Shown here piece after piece: positions 5,361-9,914 of a stretch of 9,914 nucleotides of DNA. Position 1 is the first letter of the stretch; each line of letters opens with the position of its first letter. The notes under the pieces were generated by a model. That model searched no databases. It had not been told where the DNA came from and saw only the letters and a list, made by a program, of their open reading frames with translations. Source of the stretch: an uncultured Alphaproteobacteria bacterium (GTDB taxonomy: Bacteria > Pseudomonadota > Alphaproteobacteria > CAAHEQ01 > UBA3637); contig CANREI010000044.1 of assembly GCA_947629595.1 (NCBI GenBank), positions 1 through 9,914 of the forward strand, written 5' to 3'. The position numbers and the translations under genes are program-made.

Positions 5361-6880
5361 AAATTATTATTCAAGCGGGCGGGTTGGGAACGCGCATGGG
5401 ATCTTTAACGGCAACGAAGCCGAAAGCTTTAATTTCTGCCGAATATATGCCGATTGTGTTTCATTTGTTCAAGAAATATCCGCATGATGAGTTTTTGATT
5501 ATCGGCGATTATCAGTTTGACAGACTGGATAAATATTTGGCAACGTTTGCGAAAGATGTCAATTATATGTTGATTAAGGCAACGGAAAAGGGCAATGCAT
5601 CGGGCATAAAGAAGGCGGTGTCTTATATTCCGGCGAACGAGCCGTTTATGATTATTTGGTCGGATATTATTTTATCGGAAGGGTTTTCGGTCACGAAAAT
5701 CAAAGACGGGTGTCAAGTGGGCATAGCGGATTTTCCGTGTTCATGGAGCTTGATTGACGGGCAATTGGTGAAAGAATCGAAGCGCGGATACGGGGTTGCG
5801 GGGCTTTATGTTTTTAATAACAAGTCGTGGTTTGATGATTTTCCGGAATCGGGTTCGTTTACAAAATGGTTGGCCGAGAAAAACATACCGTTATCGTCCC
5901 TGTCGTTAGCCGGCAGTATTGATGTGGGAACGCTTGAAGCCTATCAACGCATTGATACAACGGCGAATCGGTGTCGGCCGTATAATAAAATCGAATTTAT
6001 TGACGGGAAAGTTGTTAAAACGGGGTTGACGAAAGAAGCGGAAAAGCTGATTGAGCGGGAAAATGTTTGGTACGGGCAAATGGCGCAATACGGATTTAAT
6101 GCCATTCCTAAAATTTACGGGACGAATCCGTTAACGCTGGAATATATTAACGGCACAAACATTTTTTTAACGCCGCTTACTGCACAACAGCGCAAAGAAA
6201 CGCTGGAAAAGCTGATACAAGCGCTGACAACCATGCACGGCTATGCTTCCGGCCCCGCTTCGGCATGGGATATTTATACGGAATATTTTAAAAAGACGCT
6301 TTATCGATTGCAAAGCATACAAGCAGCTCTTCCGTTCGGGTTTGATGAAACAATCACAATTAACGATTGCGTTTGTTGCAATGTTTTGCGTTTTCCGCAC
6401 AAGTTGCGGGAGGCGGTTTTGAAAACGCTGATGAATATAAAGCATTATCACCCGATTCACGGAGATTGTCAGCTGACGAATACGCTGATTGATAAAGAGG
6501 GAAAAATATATTTTATCGATGCGCGGGGATATTTCGGGAAGTCGCAGGTGTTGGGTGATGTGCGGTATGATTGGGCAAAAGTTTACTATGCCATAGCGGG
6601 TAATTTTGATCAATTTAACGTGAAAAATTTTGAATTGGAAATCACGGAAAGCGCCGTTCGATATGCGATTCACAGCGGCGGGTGGGAAGAATTAACGCCT
6701 TATTTTTTCAGCGCCGTTCCGCCCGCGGAAGCAAACGAAAAAGAAATTAAGCTCATTCATGCCATTATTTGGTTATCGTTAGCCAGTCATGCGTGGGAGG
6801 ATTTTGATTCGATGTGTGTTGCCTTTTATAACGGCACCCGGTTGTTTCATCAATGGTTAGCGGAGTATGATCATGAATAA
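5357..6880 (+). CDS. Bifunctional sugar nucleotidyltransferase / APH-type kinase fusion
   Basis: A 507-residue two-domain cytoplasmic enzyme. Residues 1 to about 205 are a nucleotidyltransferase: IIIQAGGLGTRM with the nucleotide loop at 8-14, KPKAL at 21-25 (Lys21 or Lys23), and a metal-binding Asp103 in MIIWSDI. Residues about 210-507 look like an aminoglycoside/choline-kinase-type phosphotransferase: catalytic loop HGDCQLTN (His368, Asp370, Asn375) and metal-binding Asp388 in FIDARG, followed by GDVRYDWAKVYYAIAG, a pattern I know from capsule and LPS loci. Together they would phosphorylate a small molecule, probably a sugar at C1, and couple it to a nucleotide. The substrate and nucleotide cannot be read from the sequence. 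The start at 5357 follows GAGGAG (5343-5348) and overlaps the upstream stop; an in-frame ATG at 5321 lies inside the upstream gene and is less likely. Its end overlaps the HAD gene by 8 bases. Confidence 0.8.
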   Translation: MKIIIQAGGLGTRMGSLTATKPKALISAEYMPIVFHLFKKYPHDEFLIIGDYQFDRLDKYLATFAKDVNYMLIKATEKGNASGIKKAVSYIPANEPFMIIWSDIILSEGFSVTKIKDGCQVGIADFPCSWSLIDGQLVKESKRGYGVAGLYVFNNKSWFDDFPESGSFTKWLAEKNIPLSSLSLAGSIDVGTLEAYQRIDTTANRCRPYNKIEFIDGKVVKTGLTKEAEKLIERENVWYGQMAQYGFNAIPKIYGTNPLTLEYINGTNIFLTPLTAQQRKETLEKLIQALTTMHGYASGPASAWDIYTEYFKKTLYRLQSIQAALPFGFDETITINDCVCCNVLRFPHKLREAVLKTLMNIKHYHPIHGDCQLTNTLIDKEGKIYFIDARGYFGKSQVLGDVRYDWAKVYYAIAGNFDQFNVKNFELEITESAVRYAIHSGGWEELTPYFFSAVPPAEANEKEIKLIHAIIWLSLASHAWEDFDSMCVAFYNGTRLFHQWLAEYDHE

Positions 6881-7253
6881 GCCGCTTCAATTATCGCCGT
6901 TGGCGCATACGTGGATATTGGATTTTGACGGAACACTGGTTGAACATAACGGCTATAAAACCGGGGAAGATAAATGGTTGCCGGGGGCGTTGGAATTTTT
7001 AAAGTCTATTCCGAAAGAAGATTATATTTTAATTTTAACGGCGCGTTTTGAGGAATTTGCCCCGCAAAAAACAAAAGATTTTTTGGCAAAATGGGGCGTG
7101 CGATATAATCAAATTTTGTTTAATCTGCCGCAAGGGGAAAGAATTTTAATTAACGATAACAAACCGTCGGGGTTGTGTTGCGCCTATGCCGTCACGCCCG
7201 AGCGTAACGCCGGCGTTCAAAAAACAATTTTTAAAATTGATGAAACTAAGTAA
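6873..7253 (+). CDS. Small HAD-superfamily phosphatase of a sugar-nucleotide locus
   Basis: A 126-residue cytoplasmic HAD protein. Motif I is ILDFDGT with nucleophile Asp17 and Asp19; motif II is Thr56 in ILTAR; the motif IV-like region is ILINDNKPSG with Asp95. No clear cap domain fits in this length. The motif III lysine is not obvious; Lys97 in NDNKPSG is one candidate, so activity is likely but not certain. The tail AYAVTPERNAGV is of the kind I recall from phosphatases in capsule loci. Next to a kinase-nucleotidyltransferase, it could remove a phosphate from a sugar bisphosphate, as GmhB does in heptose synthesis, though that is analogy. ATG 6873 is chosen because GGAG at 6862-6865 lies 7 bases upstream; ATG 6867 is too close to that site. 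The TAA stop overlaps the ribosome binding site of the next gene. Confidence 0.78.
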   Translation: MNKPLQLSPLAHTWILDFDGTLVEHNGYKTGEDKWLPGALEFLKSIPKEDYILILTARFEEFAPQKTKDFLAKWGVRYNQILFNLPQGERILINDNKPSGLCCAYAVTPERNAGVQKTIFKIDETK

Positions 7254-7263
7254 GGAGAAAAAA

Positions 7264-8163
7264 ATGCAAATATTAAAACCAATTGTTCATGAAACCATTT
7301 GGGGCGGAAAGAAATTAACGCCGTACAGCGGCAGCCGTTCCACGCAAATCGGCCATTTATATGCCGCCATAGATACCGAAGAATTTCGAAATGAAATTAT
7401 TTGGGGGGCCGATAAGGGAAAAAATCTGCATCAATGGTTTTTAGAGAATCGCAAGCGGTACGGATTGGACGACTATGAAGAATTGCCGATTTTAATGGCG
7501 TTGGTGGAAGCCGATGCCGATTTATCCATTCAGGTTCACCCCAATGATGAAACGGCCAAGGCGTTGGAGAACAAGCCTTACGGTAAAAACGAATCGTTTT
7601 ATACGATTCAAGCGCCGACCTGCGGGAAAATGTATAACGGATGCAAGGCCAAGAGTGTTGAAGAAATGAAGCAGAAAATTGAATCGGGGAAAATTGCCGA
7701 AACATTGGATATGATGCCGTGCCATGCGGGCGATTATGTTTATATTGTTGCGGGAACGCTGCATGCGGCAACGGCGGGAAGTTTGCATTTTGAAATAGAG
7801 GAAAATTGCGAAAAGACATATCGGTTTTATGATTATGATCGCACGGATAAAAACGGCAATAAACGGCCGTTACAAATTGAAAAAGCGTTGGCCAGTTTAG
7901 ATGTGCATCAAAAATCAACCGTTCGTCATTATGAAGATGACAAGCCGATTGAAGAACGAATGTATTTAACACGGCATATAAAAGATAAAAACAGTTTTAC
8001 AAATCAAGGTGATATGTTTTCTTTTGCGGTAATGATAAAAGGGCAAAAAGAAATGCACGGCATACAAATTTTGCCGGGAACGGCTTTATTGCTGGCAGAA
8101 AACGAAACACTCGATACTTCCGATGCCGAATGGATTATTGCCACACCGAAACGGAGAAAATAA
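7264..8163 (+). CDS. manA: Class I mannose-6-phosphate isomerase
   Basis: A 299-residue cupin-type zinc enzyme that interconverts fructose 6-phosphate and mannose 6-phosphate, feeding GDP-mannose or related sugars. It opens with LKPIVHETIWGGKKL, typical of the short ManA form. Zinc ligands are visible as Gln90 and His92 in SIQVHPND, Glu110 in KNESFY and His167 in AGTLHA. The conserved block TYRFYDYDR is at about 185-193. Length is close to that of the short bacterial ManA branch (just over 300) and shorter than the E. coli type. The start at 7264 has AAGGAG at 7252-7257; the in-frame ATG at 7186 lies inside the HAD gene. The stop is followed directly by the ATG of the acyltransferase. Because other epimerase and kinase genes flank it, a related ketose/aldose phosphate pair cannot be excluded as substrate. 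Confidence 0.9.
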   Translation: MQILKPIVHETIWGGKKLTPYSGSRSTQIGHLYAAIDTEEFRNEIIWGADKGKNLHQWFLENRKRYGLDDYEELPILMALVEADADLSIQVHPNDETAKALENKPYGKNESFYTIQAPTCGKMYNGCKAKSVEEMKQKIESGKIAETLDMMPCHAGDYVYIVAGTLHAATAGSLHFEIEENCEKTYRFYDYDRTDKNGNKRPLQIEKALASLDVHQKSTVRHYEDDKPIEERMYLTRHIKDKNSFTNQGDMFSFAVMIKGQKEMHGIQILPGTALLLAENETLDTSDAEWIIATPKRRK

Positions 8164-9237
8164 ATGCCGCAAAACGAACATTATTACAACATTGATATTT
8201 TAAAATTGATTTTCGCGTGTGCCGTTATCGGCTTTCACACGGTGTATTTGCATCAGTTTGATCAATTCGGGCTTTCTTTTTTGTATGATTATATGAAAAC
8301 CGGCAATGTTGCGGTGAATTATTTTTTTGTAATCAGCGCCTTTTTTCTGTGGAAATCGGTTGATGTGCATACCAATGTGATTGAGTGGGTGAAAAAGCGA
8401 TTTTTGCGGTTGGCGCCGGCCATTGCGTTTGTCACGTTGTTATATTATATCGTGCATTTGTGCGGCGTGTGGGGATTTAACGTTTCCGCCAACATTGAGC
8501 AGATATTGTTAATCAGAGATTGGAGCTTTGCCACGCGGTGGGGAGCGGCCGTTCATCCGGCATGGTTTGTTTCGGCGCTTCTGTTAATCAGTCTTTATTT
8601 AATCGGGCTTAAAAAATCAATTACGAACAGGAACCTATTATTATTATTATTATTATTATTATCCATGTATATTGGATGGCGAATTAAAATATCGCCGATT
8701 GAAAGCACCATGTCCGGTCAAAATAAATGGTGGGGTATGGTGTTGGGCAATCGCGGTACGGGGTGCGCGTTGTTTTGCATGGGATTAGGGTGTTTGCTCT
8801 ATGAATTCTATGCCATCGGCAAGCAGCAATTCAACACAACTCGTTCGAAAATATTATGGAGTATAACGGAAGCGGCGTTATTGTTTTTTGTGCTGCAAAA
8901 ATTGTTTAACGGAAAATCCGCGCCGCTCGATGAATTATTAAGCACGTTATCGTTTGCCTTATTGTTTTGGTCGTTTATCAATCACAAAGGCTTGGCGGGA
9001 GAATGGTTGAATTGCCGATATTTTCAATATGTGAGTCGCTATTCGTATGCGTGTTTTATTTGCCATGCGTTTGTGTTGGATTTGTGTCATAAAGTTATTT
9101 TTCCGAAATATGCGGTTTTTGCCGAAGGCTCGTTGGCGTTGTTATGCATTATCGGATTGGTGAGTTTGTTTTCGGCGGGTATTTATCATTTGATTGAAGT
9201 GCCGATGAATCATTATTTACGGAGGCAAAAAGCATGA
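8164..9237 (+). CDS. Acyltransferase-3 family (OafA-like) membrane O-acyltransferase
   Basis: A 357-residue polytopic inner-membrane protein of the acyltransferase-3 family, members of which O-acetylate or otherwise acylate surface glycans. It opens with NIDILKLIFACAVIGFHT, in which His25 matches the family's conserved His; VNYFFVISAFFLW (51-63) is the FFVLSGF-type motif, KKRFLRLAP (77-85) the cytoplasmic RxxR-like motif, and AWFVSALL (133-140) replaces the usual W-S-L-x-E. I count roughly ten hydrophobic segments. A run of nine Leu (158-166) lies in one of them. GGAG at 8153-8156 precedes the ATG, which abuts the manA stop; the end overlaps the next gene by four bases (ATGA). No SGNH domain is attached. 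The glycan acted on is unknown; its place in the operon suggests the sugar made by the neighbouring enzymes. Confidence 0.85.
   Translation: MPQNEHYYNIDILKLIFACAVIGFHTVYLHQFDQFGLSFLYDYMKTGNVAVNYFFVISAFFLWKSVDVHTNVIEWVKKRFLRLAPAIAFVTLLYYIVHLCGVWGFNVSANIEQILLIRDWSFATRWGAAVHPAWFVSALLLISLYLIGLKKSITNRNLLLLLLLLLSMYIGWRIKISPIESTMSGQNKWWGMVLGNRGTGCALFCMGLGCLLYEFYAIGKQQFNTTRSKILWSITEAALLFFVLQKLFNGKSAPLDELLSTLSFALLFWSFINHKGLAGEWLNCRYFQYVSRYSYACFICHAFVLDLCHKVIFPKYAVFAEGSLALLCIIGLVSLFSAGIYHLIEVPMNHYLRRQKA
8638..8661 (+). repeat. TTA trinucleotide microsatellite, eight copies
   Basis: Eight in-frame TTA codons directly follow a CTA codon and encode a poly-Leu run in a membrane helix of the acyltransferase. 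Slippage would change helix length by whole residues rather than shift the frame. Confidence 0.9.
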
Positions 9238-9914
9238 AACGTATTTTATCACCCAGCCTTATGTGCGCCGATATCGGTCATTTGGAAAGAGAGGTAAAAG
9301 CGCTTGACCAGGCGGGCGCAGATGCTTTTCATATGGATATTATGGACGGAGAATTTGTGCCGAATTTTGCCTTGTCGTGGTATGATTTTGCCGCGGTTCG
9401 AAAGGTAACGCAAAAGCCGTTAGATGTTCATTTAATGGTGAAAGATCCGGTTTTGCACATTCCTTTTGCGTTAAAATACGGCGCGGATATAATTTGCGTG
9501 CATTATGAAGCGCAAAATGTTCAAAAGAGTTTGGAAATAATTAAAAGAAACGGAAAAACGGCGGGATTGGCGGTTAATCCGCAAACGCAAATCAACACGT
9601 TTCAAAAGCTGTTACCCTTTGTCGATAAATTGTTGATTATGCGTGTCACACCGGGATTCGCCGGCCAAAAAGCCGTTCCCGAAGCGGAAGAAAAAATTGA
9701 TCAGCTGGCGCGGCTTCAAAATCGGCGCTTTCAAATAGCGTTAGACGGGTGTGTGGGTGAGAAAACCATTCAAAAATGGAGTGAACAGGGCGTTGAGGAG
9801 TTTGTATGCGGCACGGCGAGCGGTTTATTCGGCGCCAAGCGCGGCAATCGCAGTTATGCACAGGTGATGGAATTGTTGCACGGAAAGCATCAGGCCGTTC
9901 ACTTACGCCAATTC
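9234..9914 (+). CDS. Ribulose-phosphate 3-epimerase family protein (3' end cut by window)
   Basis: The frame is open for 227 codons to the window edge, close to the full family length of about 220-230. It is a TIM-barrel, metal-dependent ketose-phosphate 3-epimerase. Visible signatures: ILSPSLMCAD with Ser7; FHMDIMDGEFVPN with metal ligands His33 and Asp35; DVHLMV with His66; VTPGFAGQK as the phosphate-binding loop; and Asp171 in ALDGCV, where housekeeping Rpe usually reads VDGG. The departures, and the location behind sugar-activation genes, suggest a specialised epimerase (D-ribulose 5-phosphate, D-allulose 6-phosphate or another ketose phosphate) rather than the central-metabolism copy, so I leave out a gene symbol. 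GGAGG at 9221-9225 precedes the ATG, which overlaps the upstream stop. The minus-strand ORF inside its 3' half is a shadow. Confidence 0.88.
   Translation, partial: MKRILSPSLMCADIGHLEREVKALDQAGADAFHMDIMDGEFVPNFALSWYDFAAVRKVTQKPLDVHLMVKDPVLHIPFALKYGADIICVHYEAQNVQKSLEIIKRNGKTAGLAVNPQTQINTFQKLLPFVDKLLIMRVTPGFAGQKAVPEAEEKIDQLARLQNRRFQIALDGCVGEKTIQKWSEQGVEEFVCGTASGLFGAKRGNRSYAQVMELLHGKHQAVHLRQF

Noticed and set aside
6167..6673. 168-codon minus-strand ORF inside the kinase domain
   Set aside because: Shadow of the fusion gene, whose own frame shows HGD and DARG motifs at this place.
7397..7972. 191-codon minus-strand ORF inside manA
   Set aside because: Shadow of a well-conserved isomerase frame with all zinc ligands; composition is skewed (Pro, His, Arg) and there is no start signal.

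Overview
The window is an AT-rich stretch of bacterial chromosome with tightly packed genes. The lineage cannot be proved from this sequence alone. UvrB reads as an ordinary Gram-negative type. The pilin-like protein starts with a methylation motif (GRSMVEMLGVLAII) that I associate, from memory, with uncultured low-GC Alphaproteobacteria of animal guts. I offer that as a moderate-to-low confidence inference.

Layout. Positions 1-1350 are the 3' two thirds of uvrB (excision repair). It is followed in the same direction by a membrane-anchored alpha/beta hydrolase (1393-2211). Converging on it with a single base between the stop codons is a large minus-strand gene (2213-4270). This encodes a modular pilin: a class III prepilin leader and hydrophobic helix, a pilin-like domain, a stalk of nine Cys-rich units grouped by four Trp-bearing linkers, and a C-terminal von Willebrand factor A domain with a MIDAS motif. 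Positions 4271-4724 hold no gene but many control signals: the pilin promoter, several inverted repeats, a near-consensus sigma70 promoter facing right, and three copies of a 21-bp A-tract motif. From 4725 to the right edge runs one plus-strand operon with overlaps or gaps of at most 10 bases. It encodes a three-HTH DNA-binding protein, a fused nucleotidyltransferase/small-molecule kinase, a small HAD phosphatase, a class I phosphomannose isomerase, an acyltransferase-3 membrane protein, and a ribulose-phosphate 3-epimerase family protein cut off by the window end.

How it may work together. The operon looks like a set for making and activating a sugar (isomerise or epimerise, dephosphorylate, phosphorylate, nucleotidylate) and O-acylating a surface glycan. 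Its first gene is a DNA-binding protein whose GRP arm plus HTH resembles the DNA-binding end of Hin-type recombinases. The 21-bp sites sit at the promoter of that gene and in the region shared with the pilin gene, so the simplest reading is autoregulation, possibly with coordinated control of the pilin. A second possibility is that the 18-bp identical inverted copies flanking the promoter form a phase-variable switch. The most novel items are the pilin-VWA protein with its disulfide-rich stalk and the control region with its cognate-looking HTH protein.
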